From assembly GCF_002563655.1 (NCBI RefSeq), contig NZ_PDIY01000001.1:3260001-3324000 (forward strand): a stretch of 64,000 nucleotides of DNA, given 5' to 3'. Below are positions 46,952 to 55,942 of the stretch, piece after piece (positions within the stretch are counted from its first letter, which is position 1; each line of letters starts with the position of its first letter). The position numbers were made by a program, and so were the translations under genes. Origin of the DNA: Bacillus sp. es.034. Lineage in GTDB: Bacteria > Bacillota > Bacilli > Bacillales > Bacillaceae_B. Under the pieces are notes generated by a model. That model was not told where the DNA came from and did not search any database. It saw only the letters and a program-made list of their open reading frames with translations.

Positions 46952-47161
46952 TCAATGAAGTGTTTGAAATAATAGATTTGAAAAATACTTTCGTGCATTC
47001 GCCGTTTTTACATGCAAAGTGGCGCTTCTCTTATTTTCAGTATGTTTAAATACAACAAAAGCCCCACTGAGATTTTCAGTGACCTTTTCTATTTTAAAAC
47101 CCTTTTGCAGGAGAAAATCAATTTTGTCTCTTTCGCTTAAGAACTCTTGATAATCGGACAT
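46952..47161 (-). CDS. 69-residue protein, last gene of the pyrimidine operon
   Basis: The small soluble protein has no membrane segment or signal: MSDYQEFLSERDKIDFLLQK, then KVTENLSGAFVVFKHT and a basic, beta-rich end (RSATLHVKTANARKYF). AAAGGGTG precedes the ATG at a good distance. It starts 45 bases after the NCS1 permease stop, and the operon terminator follows, so it looks like a real, co-transcribed gene. I recognise no family. A role in pyrimidine use is only suggested by position. Confidence 0.65.
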   Translation of the reverse strand: MSDYQEFLSERDKIDFLLQKGFKIEKVTENLSGAFVVFKHTENKRSATLHVKTANARKYFSNLLFQTLH

Positions 47162-47205
47162 TTCGACACCCTTTCATTATCCTAATTGGTACCACTTTCG
47201 CCCAT

Positions 47206-48678
47206 TCAAGAAAAACTTGTGCCTGTTGGGGATTTTTCAATAACGTTTTCCTCTGCTTCTTCAATGATCCAATCACGACCTACCGACATTCCCAGATACT
47301 TCTCATCACTGGGATCGGAAAGTTCTGCCTGCTCATACTTCTTGAACCACCAATATTTAGCCAATACGTAATAGCAGACGGCTCCTATTCCAAATCCAAC
47401 CAGAAACGAGAAGTTAGGAACGAAATATGAAGCTACCGCCCCAAGGATCCATGAGATGAAGCCCGCAAGATTGATACCTTTCATATAGCTGAATTGTCCC
47501 CTGTCTTCATATAATGCGGGGACATTAACCCGGCGTTTTCTTATAAAATAGTAATCTGATATCAATATTCCAACGATGGCGGATAAAATCCCCCCTACAA
47601 ACAGCAGAACGGGAATGATAATATCGAAAAGGTTCCAAGGCTGGACGATCGTCCCCACGACTCCGGCTGTTAACACACCAGCCCAAAAAGGAAATTTGGG
47701 TCCCCCTACATTTGAAAAAATGGTGGCGGCAGGTACTATATTGGCCGCAATATTCGTAGACCATTGTGCCAGGACGATCATCAGGAGCAGGACTCCTAGG
47801 ACAAATCCGCTTGCCGCCTCCTGCAGGGCAACTACAGGATCATAATTCAGTACGGCTATATACGAAATACCACCGATTAATACCATAAATGCTTGAGTAA
47901 TCGGCAGGGCAATAAGATTACCTATGAGTGCACTCCGATTTCTCTTGAACCAATTCCTTTCATTGCTTGGAGCCTTCATGAAGCGTGAAATGGAAGGAAT
48001 ATCTGCTGAAAGTGTTGCCCAAAATCCCATATTACTAAAAATCACAACAAGGAAAGCAGTAAATGTGGCTGCCCCCGTCACCGGACTTTCAACCCAGCTC
48101 CAAATATCTCTTCCCTGAGAGGCTGCAGAGTCTGATAATGACGAATACATCCAGACTGAGATGAGAATGATGACTGGGGCGGCAAGGTCCGCAAAACGTT
48201 CCACAGCTTTAATTCCAAGTGCCGTATTCACCAATTGAAGAATCGCAAAAATCATGAAGCAAACAAACCAATTATCAAAACCTGATAATATATTAAGAAT
48301 TCCGTTCATCGCTGTAGCACCGAAGTATGTGTTGATTCCGAACCACATGGAAGCAGCCAGGCCACGGACCACGGATGGAATATGTGTCCCGATCGTTCCG
48401 AAGGGTGCTCTCATGTATACAGGGAAGGATAAACCATGTTCGATTCCGATATCGCCTGTTAAGGTTATAAATAAGCCAATGGCAAGGGAACCAATGATTG
48501 TGGCTAAAACAACGAGGGGTAATGGTAACGATACGACGCCTGCCCCACCGATTGCGAATGTTGCAAGTACGACGACCATCCCCACCCACATAAAGGAATA
48601 ACCAAGCTTTGTAACTTTCCTTTCACTTTCTTTGATCGGTAATAAATCAGGAGACTTTAAATAACTTCTTTTCAACAT
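47206..48678 (-). CDS. NCS1-family nucleobase permease
   Basis: The 490-residue integral membrane protein has about 12 hydrophobic segments. NCS1 marks include SYLKSPDLLPIKESERK before the first helix, ARSPFG-like PFGTIGTHIPSVVRG, the WFGINTYFGATAMNGIL block and QWSTNIAANIVPAATIFSNV. The family carries uracil, allantoin, hydantoins, cytosine or thiamine precursors by Na+ or H+ symport. Its place in a complete pyrimidine-reduction operon makes uracil, thymine or dihydrouracil the likely cargo. The ATG at 48678 is preferred over the GTG at 48684, which overlaps the ribosome-binding site. Confidence 0.9.
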   Translation of the reverse strand: MLKRSYLKSPDLLPIKESERKVTKLGYSFMWVGMVVVLATFAIGGAGVVSLPLPLVVLATIIGSLAIGLFITLTGDIGIEHGLSFPVYMRAPFGTIGTHIPSVVRGLAASMWFGINTYFGATAMNGILNILSGFDNWFVCFMIFAILQLVNTALGIKAVERFADLAAPVIILISVWMYSSLSDSAASQGRDIWSWVESPVTGAATFTAFLVVIFSNMGFWATLSADIPSISRFMKAPSNERNWFKRNRSALIGNLIALPITQAFMVLIGGISYIAVLNYDPVVALQEAASGFVLGVLLLMIVLAQWSTNIAANIVPAATIFSNVGGPKFPFWAGVLTAGVVGTIVQPWNLFDIIIPVLLFVGGILSAIVGILISDYYFIRKRRVNVPALYEDRGQFSYMKGINLAGFISWILGAVASYFVPNFSFLVGFGIGAVCYYVLAKYWWFKKYEQAELSDPSDEKYLGMSVGRDWIIEEAEENVIEKSPTGTSFS

Positions 48679-48732
48679 GAACACCCCACTTTGTTTGCTT
48701 CGAATGGCTTTCCCAATCTTCTCACAAGAGAG

Positions 48733-48764
48733 GCGAGTGGGCGCAGTCCCTGCACCCGTCTCGC
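48733..48764. other. Stable hairpin between dihydropyrimidinase and permease genes
   Basis: GCGAG/CTCGC, GGG/CCC and GCAG/CTGC stack into one interrupted GC-rich stem with a three-base loop. It lies in the 130-base gap inside the operon. No T run follows, so it is more likely an mRNA stability or processing element than a terminator. Confidence 0.5.
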
Positions 48765-48810
48765 GAGGAGTCGTTCTTAGATTAAGATGGATGATTATCT
48801 ATAATGGTTT

Positions 48811-50238
48811 TCAGCTCTTAGAGGGTTGAAGTGCTGCACTCTCTTCATTTACCAGCAGGTCACCGTATTTCGCTCTCTTAATATACTTTCCGGTACCCTG
48901 CTTTCCTACAAACTTTTTATCTTTGATGACATATTCACCCCTGGATAACACAGAAACCGGTTCTCCTTTGATCTTCATGCCTTCAAACGGGTTATAATCA
49001 GCCGCCATATGATGGGTCGCAGCAGAGATGACTCTTTCTGCCTGCGGATCAAAGATGACGATATCTGCATCCGACCCAACGGCTACGGTTCCTTTCTGAG
49101 GATACAACCCAAACAATTTAGCACTTCTAGTTGACATGATATCTACAAACTGATTCAAACTTATGCGTCCTTTTTCAACCCCTTCTGAGAATAATATGGA
49201 TACACGGTCCTCAATGATTGGTCCGCCATTCGGAATTTTAGTGAAATCTTCTTTCCCAAGGTCCTTCTGTCCCTGGAAATCAAAAGAACATTGATCAGAT
49301 CCCAATGTTTGGAGCTGCCCGCTTTTCAATGCGTTCCATAAAACTTCCTGATGCCACTTTTCCCGGAGTGGAGGGGACCATACGTATTTCGCCCCTTCAA
49401 AGTTAGGACGTTCCAAATAAGTTTGATCAAGCACCAGATACTGTGGACATGTTTCTCCCCATACATTCAACCCTTTACTCCTCGCCGCTGAAATCTGATC
49501 TACGGCCTCCGAACAGGATACATGTACAACATATAATTGCGAATCCGCTAATCCCGTTAATTTAGCTGCTCTGCCGGTGGCTTCCCCTTCAAGTTCAGGA
49601 GGTCTCGTCAAAGCATGATAAATCGGTTCCGTTTTCCCTTCCTCTAATGCCTTTTCGGTTAAATATTCAATGACATCCCCATTCTCTGCATGAACCATGA
49701 CGAGAGCCCCGAGGTCCCTCGCAGCAACCAATGTTCTAAATAAGGTTTCATCATCTGCCTGAAATACATTTTTGTACGCCATAAACACTTTGAACGATGT
49801 GATGCCTTCCTGCTGTATGACTTCAGGCAGCTGAGAGAGAACCTCTTGGTTGATCTCCCCGATCATCAGGTGGAAGCTATAATCGATAACGGCTTTATCC
49901 TTTGATTTTGCATGCCATGTATCGATGGCACTTTGAAGAGGTTCTCCTTTATTCGTTAAACAGAAATCTATGAGGGTCGTTGTCCCACCAAATGCAGCGG
50001 CGATTGTTCCGGTTTCAAAGTCATCCTTTGAAACCGTGCCACCAAATGGCATTTCCAGATGTGTATGGGGATCGACGCCTCCTGGAAAAATGAATTTCCC
50101 CCTAGCATCGATCACTTCAGCCTCTCCTGGATCAAACCCTTTTCCAATCGCTGCAATCTTTCCGTCCTGTATCAGGATATCTGCTTTATACGTATCGGTT
50201 GCTGTGACAATCGTTCCATTTTGAATGATTTTATCCAT
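48811..50238 (-). CDS. hydA: Dihydropyrimidinase (D-hydantoinase type)
   Basis: The 475-residue cyclic amidohydrolase opens the ring of dihydrouracil or dihydrothymine to give N-carbamoyl-beta-amino acids. Metal ligands are visible: GVDPHTHLEMPFGG, the carboxylated lysine segment SFKVFMAYKN, MVHAENGD, YVVHVSC and the final Asp in GSDQCSF. The length is normal. AGGAGG precedes the ATG. It is the fourth gene of the operon and follows preA by 16 bases. Allantoinase or phenylhydantoinase activity is possible, but the neighbours favour pyrimidines. Confidence 0.93.
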   Translation of the reverse strand: MDKIIQNGTIVTATDTYKADILIQDGKIAAIGKGFDPGEAEVIDARGKFIFPGGVDPHTHLEMPFGGTVSKDDFETGTIAAAFGGTTTLIDFCLTNKGEPLQSAIDTWHAKSKDKAVIDYSFHLMIGEINQEVLSQLPEVIQQEGITSFKVFMAYKNVFQADDETLFRTLVAARDLGALVMVHAENGDVIEYLTEKALEEGKTEPIYHALTRPPELEGEATGRAAKLTGLADSQLYVVHVSCSEAVDQISAARSKGLNVWGETCPQYLVLDQTYLERPNFEGAKYVWSPPLREKWHQEVLWNALKSGQLQTLGSDQCSFDFQGQKDLGKEDFTKIPNGGPIIEDRVSILFSEGVEKGRISLNQFVDIMSTRSAKLFGLYPQKGTVAVGSDADIVIFDPQAERVISAATHHMAADYNPFEGMKIKGEPVSVLSRGEYVIKDKKFVGKQGTGKYIKRAKYGDLLVNEESAALQPSKS

Positions 50239-50254
50239 AACGGTACCTCCTGGG

Positions 50255-51541
50255 TTATTTTACTGCATTTACTTTAGAGCCGGACAGGTTACTCATGACT
50301 GCTTGACGTTGGTTCCAGGTCATCGGCATCTGACCACTCGGAACTTCAATCATGTCTATGGCACCATCAACCGGACAGACAATCGAGCATAGATTACATC
50401 CGACACAATCTTCTTCTCTTACCTTCAGATAGCTATTTCCATCAGGATCCTTTAGCATATCAATACACTGATGCGACGTATCTTCACATGCAATGTGGCA
50501 CTTATTACAATTGATACACACGTCATTATTGATCTGGGCCACTACACTATAATTCAGATCCAGATTACCCCAATCGGAAAATCTAGGCACTGACTTTCCA
50601 ACGATCTCCTGAACGCTTGATATGCCTTTGTCATCTAAGTAATTATTCAACCCATCCAGCATATCCTCGACAATCCTGAAACCGTGGTGCATGGCAGCCG
50701 TGCATACTTGCACCCCGGAAGCACCCATGAGCATGAACTCAACGGCGTCCTGCCAGTTCGAAACTCCCCCCATGCCTGAAATCGGAACATTGATCCTAGG
50801 GTTTCTGGCACATTCTGCCACCATGTTTAAGGAAATAGGTTTCACTGCAGGCCCGCAGTATCCACCGTGAGCTCCCTTACCGGCAACATGAGGAATGGTG
50901 TTCCATGAATCCAGATCCACTCCCGCAAGACTATTGATCGTATTGATCATGCTGACAGCATCCGCTCCGCCTCGGACGGCTGCTTCGGCTGTCACGGTGA
51001 TATCTGTTATATTGGGTGTCAGTTTAACAATGACCGGTGTCCTGGCCACTTCCTTTGCCCAGTGAGTTTGTTTCTCGACAAGCTCCGGCACTTGACCGGA
51101 GGCCGACCCCATTCCCCGTTCAGCCATTCCGTGTGGACATCCGAAATTCAGTTCCAATCCATCAACGCCTACATCCTCCACTTTTTTGACGATTTCATGC
51201 CACTTTTCCTGCTTCGGCTCCACCATTAGGGAAGCAATGATGGCGTGATTCGGGAATCTCTTCTTGGTTTCATATATCTCTTTTAAGTTCACTTCCAATG
51301 GACGATCCGTAATCAGTTCGATATTGTTGAAACCCGCTACCCTCTGGCCGTTAAAGCTTACGGCTGCAAACCTCGATGAAACATTGATGATAGGTTCACC
51401 CAACGTCTTCCAAACCGCACCTCCCCAACCAGCCTCGAAAGCCCTTTGAACCTGATACCCTGAGTTCGTCGGTGGCGCGGATGCTAACCAAAATGGATTG
51501 GGTGATTTAATACCCGCTAAATCTATGCTTAAATTCGCCAT
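50255..51541 (-). CDS. preA: Dihydropyrimidine dehydrogenase, PreA (FMN/iron-sulfur) subunit
   Basis: This is the catalytic subunit that reduces uracil or thymine to the dihydro form. In the 428-residue product the N-terminal FMN barrel has NPFWLASAPPTNSGYQVQ and LNFGCPHGMAERGMGSA. The active-site region includes KLTPNITDI and the phosphate-binding GMGGVSNWQDAVEF. The C-terminus holds two [4Fe-4S] clusters: CINCNKCHIAC and CVGCNLCSIVCPVDG. It matches the C-terminal half of eukaryotic DPD. GGGGGGAA precedes the ATG. It follows preT by 24 bases. Confidence 0.94.
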   Translation of the reverse strand: MANLSIDLAGIKSPNPFWLASAPPTNSGYQVQRAFEAGWGGAVWKTLGEPIINVSSRFAAVSFNGQRVAGFNNIELITDRPLEVNLKEIYETKKRFPNHAIIASLMVEPKQEKWHEIVKKVEDVGVDGLELNFGCPHGMAERGMGSASGQVPELVEKQTHWAKEVARTPVIVKLTPNITDITVTAEAAVRGGADAVSMINTINSLAGVDLDSWNTIPHVAGKGAHGGYCGPAVKPISLNMVAECARNPRINVPISGMGGVSNWQDAVEFMLMGASGVQVCTAAMHHGFRIVEDMLDGLNNYLDDKGISSVQEIVGKSVPRFSDWGNLDLNYSVVAQINNDVCINCNKCHIACEDTSHQCIDMLKDPDGNSYLKVREEDCVGCNLCSIVCPVDGAIDMIEVPSGQMPMTWNQRQAVMSNLSGSKVNAVK

Positions 51542-51565
51542 GGAATTCCCCCCTCTTAAACAGTT

Positions 51566-52921
51566 TTAATTCATTTTTACTGTCGAACAGATCTCATGTA
51601 ATTGATATGCTGCCTGCTTCCCTTGCTCTGCTGCCGTAACGACCATCGCTTCCCCGATACCTTTACCGAATACGATGTCCCCACAGGCAAAAATCGAAGG
51701 ATTCGACGTTTGAAAAGTACCGGGATCAACTTTCACCACTCCTTCAGAGTGCTCCAACCCGAATTGTTCAATGAGTGTAAGATGACGAGTCTGCCCTATG
51801 GCTTTAATGACGACGTCAACGGGCAAAATGAATTCTGAACCTTTAACCGGAATGGGGCGCCTTCTTCCATCTGGCCCTTGTTCCCCAAGCTCCATCTTGA
51901 TACATTCTATCCCTGTAACCTCTCCTTTTTCATTCCCGATGATTCTTTGGGGAGCCGTCAACCAACGGAATTCCACACCGTCCTGCTTTGCAAATTCGTA
52001 TTCAAAATCATAAGCTGTCATTTCTTCTTTTGTACGCCGGTATAAGATTTTCACATTCTCTGCGCCTAGTCGAATGGAGCATGTGGCTCCATCAATGGCT
52101 GTGTTTCCAGCACCGATCACCACTACTTTTTTACCGATGTAGTCGTGATTCAACTTGGCGCTTTTGGTCTTTTTCACAAACTCGATGGCATCATGCACGC
52201 CTAACAATTCTTCTCCTTCAATCCGCAAGTCCGGTACACTCGACATTCCTGCAGCCAGGATGACAAAGTCATGTTTCATGAGGATCTCCTCGGCAGAAAT
52301 ATCCTGACCCACTTTTACACTTGTCCGGATCTTTACATTCAGTTTCTTAATCTGTTCCACTTCCCAATAAGAAATGCTCTGAGGAAGGCGGAACGAAACG
52401 ATACCATAAGTATTTAAGCCCCCCGCTTCTTTTTCAGCCTCATAAATCGTTACATCATATCCAAACCTCGCGAGTTCCCTTGCTGCAGAAAGTCCTGCCG
52501 GTCCCGCTCCGATAATTCCGACTTTCTTGCCGTTAGGCTCTCCCGCTTCAAAGAGCACAGTGTCATTATGTCTTGCCCAATCTGTTGCATAGCGTTGAAG
52601 ATCGCCGATCATAATGGGTTTGGTTGAAGAATTCAGTACGCATGCTCCTTCACATAGCTCCTCTGTCGGACAGACCCTTGAGCAGCTCGCCCCAACGGGA
52701 TTGGCAGTCATGATTGTCTTAGCGGAACCCTTTAAATTCCCTGAGGCAATCTTTTTGATAAATGATGGTATATCGATGCTTGTCGGGCAGGCATGAATGC
52801 AAGGTGCATCATAGCAGTACAAACATCGATTCGCTTCCTCCAATGCCTCCCTGCCCGTTAATCCCTTATGGGCTTCCTGAAAATTCTTCTCTAGATTGAG
52901 TAATGAAAGTGTGTTAGACAA
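51566..52921 (-). CDS. preT: Dihydropyrimidine dehydrogenase, PreT (FAD/NADPH) subunit
   Basis: PreT passes electrons from NAD(P)H to PreA. In the 451-residue product the N-terminus has iron-sulfur ligands CLYCYDAPCIHACPTSIDIP and CSRVCPTEELCEGACVLN. An FAD fold (GIIGAGPAGLSAA) and a nucleotide-binding fold (VVVIGAGNTAIDGA) follow. The C-terminal FAD motif is FACGDIVFGKG. It resembles the N-terminal half of eukaryotic DPD and the glutamate synthase small chain. A GTG at 52954 lies against AAGGA. A TTG at 52921 has GAGGGGG at the right distance and gives the usual LSNTLSLL start, so I choose it. Confidence 0.9.
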   Translation of the reverse strand: MSNTLSLLNLEKNFQEAHKGLTGREALEEANRCLYCYDAPCIHACPTSIDIPSFIKKIASGNLKGSAKTIMTANPVGASCSRVCPTEELCEGACVLNSSTKPIMIGDLQRYATDWARHNDTVLFEAGEPNGKKVGIIGAGPAGLSAARELARFGYDVTIYEAEKEAGGLNTYGIVSFRLPQSISYWEVEQIKKLNVKIRTSVKVGQDISAEEILMKHDFVILAAGMSSVPDLRIEGEELLGVHDAIEFVKKTKSAKLNHDYIGKKVVVIGAGNTAIDGATCSIRLGAENVKILYRRTKEEMTAYDFEYEFAKQDGVEFRWLTAPQRIIGNEKGEVTGIECIKMELGEQGPDGRRRPIPVKGSEFILPVDVVIKAIGQTRHLTLIEQFGLEHSEGVVKVDPGTFQTSNPSIFACGDIVFGKGIGEAMVVTAAEQGKQAAYQLHEICSTVKMN

Positions 52922-52974
52922 ACTGACTTCCCCCTCTTCATTTCCGATTCGCACTCCTTATCGTTCCAGCTTGG

Positions 52975-53865
52975 TTAAGGAAGTAACGCCGTCATATCGT
53001 TATAGGTTTCTGGTCTCCGGTCACGGTAAAACTGCCATGTGTCCCTTACTTCCCTTAATAATTTCTTATTCATTTCCCCTATGATCACTTCATCCTGATC
53101 CCTGCTTCCAACTGAAACAAAGCTCCCCCTTGGATCAACGAGATAGGACTGGCCATAGAATTCACCCATATTCCAGGGACCTTCATATCCGACGCGATTG
53201 ATGGCACCCAAATAGTACCCATTCGCCACTGCATGAGCAGGTTGTTCAAGTTTCCATAAGTATTCGGAAAGCCCTGCTACGGTCGCTGAGGGATTAAAGA
53301 CAATTTCCGCTCCCTTCAATCCTAATAAACGCGCTCCTTCAGGGAAATGCCTGTCATAACAGATGTAGACCCCTACCTTGGCATAAGCCGTATCAAATAC
53401 CGGATACCCTAGATTTCCAGGTTTGAAATAATATTTCTCCCAGAACCCGTATCCCTCCTCACCGACACCCACGTGAGGGATATGCTGCTTTCGATATTTC
53501 CCCAAGTATGTCCCATCTGCGTCGATGACAGCTGCCGTATTATAGTAGGTTGCTATTCCTTCCCGCTCATAGATCGGCAGGACGATGACTACACTTAGCT
53601 CTTGGGCCAACTCCTGGAATTGTTTTGTAGTCGGGCCATTCGGGATTTCTTCAGCAGAGTCATACCATTTAGGATTCTGCTCTGAACAAAAGTAAGGCCC
53701 ATAGAATATCTCCTGCAAGCATATGATCTGCGCCCCTTTTTTCGCTGCATCCCTCACTAGTTCCACATGCTTTTTGATAGCATTTTTTTTATGGACGTCC
53801 ACTGTTTCATTCCCGTCCACATCATGAGAAGCCTGAATGAGTCCGATTGTAACCAAATCTGACAT
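52975..53865 (-). CDS. pydC: Beta-ureidopropionase (N-carbamoyl-beta-alanine amidohydrolase)
   Basis: The 296-residue nitrilase-fold amidohydrolase hydrolyses N-carbamoyl-beta-alanine to beta-alanine, CO2 and ammonia. The catalytic triad is seen as Glu in CLQEIFYGPYFC, Lys in YRKQHIPHV and Cys in VGVYICYDRHFPEGAR. The HHIPHVG-type loop and FYGQSYLVDPRG segment match the bacterial enzyme. It is the first gene of the operon, with a promoter and a cre-like site upstream. It could also act on N-carbamoyl-3-aminoisobutyrate from thymine. Catalytic residues are intact. Confidence 0.93.
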   Translation of the reverse strand: MSDLVTIGLIQASHDVDGNETVDVHKKNAIKKHVELVRDAAKKGAQIICLQEIFYGPYFCSEQNPKWYDSAEEIPNGPTTKQFQELAQELSVVIVLPIYEREGIATYYNTAAVIDADGTYLGKYRKQHIPHVGVGEEGYGFWEKYYFKPGNLGYPVFDTAYAKVGVYICYDRHFPEGARLLGLKGAEIVFNPSATVAGLSEYLWKLEQPAHAVANGYYLGAINRVGYEGPWNMGEFYGQSYLVDPRGSFVSVGSRDQDEVIIGEMNKKLLREVRDTWQFYRDRRPETYNDMTALLP

Positions 53866-53902
53866 TCGAATTCCCCCATTACATTAAGATTTTTATAAAA
53901 AT

Positions 53903-53916
53903 AGTAAGCGCTTTCA
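53903..53916. promoter_or_regulatory. cre-like site at the start of the pyrimidine operon
   Basis: On the minus strand TGAAAGCGCTTACT matches the CcpA consensus TGWAANCGNTNWCA at 13 of 14 positions. It lies just downstream of a candidate -10 box, which suggests repression by CcpA when a preferred carbon source is present. Confidence 0.7.
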
Positions 53917-54224
53917 TTGTTATAGTTCATAAGTTAACACTTACTAGATTTCACTGCCCTCTAAATAAATTCTGAATTTTTACTATTTTCACTTAATTTT
54001 AACCCGTACCAAAATAGATTGCATTATACATTCTGTAAGACGAACTACCTTCACCATTTGTCATTATGTATTGTCAATAATTTTTGAGCCATCTTGTCCG
54101 TTTCTCATAAGGTATCATAGGCACTTTGCGAAATTTGTAGAATAACTTGTCTAAATATTATAAAAATTAAGATTTTAATCGACAAAATTCACAAATCCCT
54201 CCTTTCATTTTATTTTTTATGCAC
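53917..54224. promoter_or_regulatory. Upstream region of the pyrimidine operon
   Basis: On the minus strand TATAAC (53919-53924) has a weak -35 box (TTAGTA) 17 bases upstream, so an activator may be needed. TGTTA at 53918-53922 and TAACA at 53935-53939 form a loose inverted repeat. The other 250 bases up to the cstA terminator are AT-rich and without a gene. Confidence 0.45.
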
Positions 54225-54258
54225 AAAAAAACAGCCTTCTCAAATGAAAAGGCTGTTT
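54225..54258 (-). terminator. Terminator after cstA
   Basis: AAACAGCCTT pairs with AAGGCTGTTT around a ten-base loop. TTTTTTTG follows on the minus strand. Confidence 0.9.
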
Positions 54259-54264
54259 CTTCGT

Positions 54265-55719
54265 TTAACGGAATGAATTGACTGATTTCATTTTCAGTGA
54301 CCGTTGTCTTTCCGGTCTGTACTTTACTACTTGTCCAATAAACCAGGACAATACGGCTATCCAGATGATGGCACCAAGAACCATAGAAGTTGAATACGAA
54401 AGACCGAACCCCTCCGGTGCATAAAAAATATACGAACTTACCACTCCTGTCATAAACAATGCGGGAAGGCTGCAAATCCAATGAAATCTTGCTTTCTGCA
54501 ATAAATAGATAGAAGCAGTCCAAAGCATGACAGTCGCAACTACCTGATTCGACCAGCCTACATACCTCCAAAGAAAGGTATAATCGATTTGAGTCAGCAG
54601 GAAAGTAGGTACTGCAACAGGGATGACGAGTAATCCTGAAAGCCATTTCCCTTTCAATTCTTTTTTTCTGAAATCGGTCAGTAAATCTGCGAGCATCATA
54701 CGTGACGATCTGAGGGCGGTATCCCCTGTCGTCACCGGGAGGATGATGACACCAAGGACGGCCAGTATCCCGCCGAGAGTGCCTAGTGTCGTTTTGCTGA
54801 TCTCATTGACTACCCCTGCAGGACCTCCTGAAGCGAGTGCTTCCTGAAGACCGGCTGTGCCATTAAAGAATGCCATCCCTGCAGCAGCCCAGATAAGCGC
54901 GATGATTCCTTCAGCAACCATCGCCCCATAAAATACTTTTCGACCTTCGCTTTCCCGTTTCAGGGTCCTGGCCAAGATCGGACTTTGAGTAGAATGGAAG
55001 CCGGAAATGGCTCCGCATGACACGGTGACCATTAAGAGAGGCCATAAAGGCAGGTCGCCTGGATGCATGTTCTCAAATGTTAAATTCGGTACCGGATGTT
55101 CAAAGAAGAATAATCCGATTCCGATTGCTACCGCCATAAATATAAGTATCGCACCGAAAATTGGATAAATTCTACCGATGATTTTATTAATCGGTAAAAC
55201 AGTTGCAATCAGAAAATATGTAAAGATAATAACCAGAGATGTCATAAAGTTAAGCGGCGTCACCTCTGCCATGAGTTGCGCCGGACCCGATGTAAAGGCT
55301 GCAGCGACAAGGATCATTAACACGATGGATAATATATTCATGACGGATTGAACGGGTTTCCCTAAATATTTCCCAACGATTGTCGGAAACTGTGCCCCAT
55401 TATGTCTGAGAGAGAGCATCCCGGAAAAATAATCATGTACGGCTCCAGCGAATAATGTTCCTATCACAATCCACAGGAAGGCGACGGGACCGTATAAAGC
55501 ACCCAGTATCGCACCGAAGATCGGACCCAATCCCGCAATGTTCAAGAGTTGAACCAGACTTGCTTTCCACCAGCTCATGGGCATATAATCCAAGCCGTCT
55601 TTATTAGCATATGCAGGTGTGATATTGGAATCATCCACCCCGAAAATCTTTTCTACCACCTTTGAATAAAAGAAATAACCAACTACCAGAATACAGATGG
55701 ATGCAAGAAATGTGAGCAT
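54265..55719 (-). CDS. cstA: CstA-family transporter (pyruvate/peptide uptake)
   Basis: The 484-residue integral membrane protein has about 13 hydrophobic segments. CstA features include PMSWWKASLVQLLNIAGLGPIFGAI near the N-terminus, GTLFAGAVHDYFSGMLSLRHNG, and SGFHSTQSPILARTLKRE. The length is that of the short CstA form, not the 700-residue enterobacterial one. The family takes up pyruvate or peptides under carbon starvation. The start follows GGGAGG. It is monocistronic, next to the pyrimidine block. Confidence 0.92.
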   Translation of the reverse strand: MLTFLASICILVVGYFFYSKVVEKIFGVDDSNITPAYANKDGLDYMPMSWWKASLVQLLNIAGLGPIFGAILGALYGPVAFLWIVIGTLFAGAVHDYFSGMLSLRHNGAQFPTIVGKYLGKPVQSVMNILSIVLMILVAAAFTSGPAQLMAEVTPLNFMTSLVIIFTYFLIATVLPINKIIGRIYPIFGAILIFMAVAIGIGLFFFEHPVPNLTFENMHPGDLPLWPLLMVTVSCGAISGFHSTQSPILARTLKRESEGRKVFYGAMVAEGIIALIWAAAGMAFFNGTAGLQEALASGGPAGVVNEISKTTLGTLGGILAVLGVIILPVTTGDTALRSSRMMLADLLTDFRKKELKGKWLSGLLVIPVAVPTFLLTQIDYTFLWRYVGWSNQVVATVMLWTASIYLLQKARFHWICSLPALFMTGVVSSYIFYAPEGFGLSYSTSMVLGAIIWIAVLSWFIGQVVKYRPERQRSLKMKSVNSFR

Positions 55720-55908
55720 CACGATGTCCTCCCTTCACTATTTGAAATTAACGTTTATTCTAATACGAAAAACGACAAATAACAACAGAATTTTCTAAAA
55801 ACATTATTTTTTCAGAATAAATAAACATAAGTTGATTCAACTAAAGCCTATTAAACTAACAATGAAACCGCGTACAATTCTTAGAAAATTTTTTTAATAT
55901 AATAAAGA

Positions 55909-55930
55909 CGCATCCCCATTTGGGAATGCG
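55909..55930 (-). terminator. Terminator after the ankyrin-repeat gene
   Basis: CGCAT/ATGCG plus CCCA/TGGG form a short stem with one mismatch, followed by a T-rich stretch on the minus strand. Confidence 0.65.
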
Positions 55931-55942
55931 CCTCATCGGATT

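Noticed and set aside
53917..53939. GlnR/TnrA box in the pyrimidine operon promoter
   Set aside because: The TGTTA and TAACA half-sites are 12 bases apart, not the 7 that GlnR and TnrA need.
54167..54646. 159-codon frame on the minus strand
   Set aside because: It overlaps the end of cstA in another frame and crosses the cstA terminator. The cstA frame is clearly the real one.
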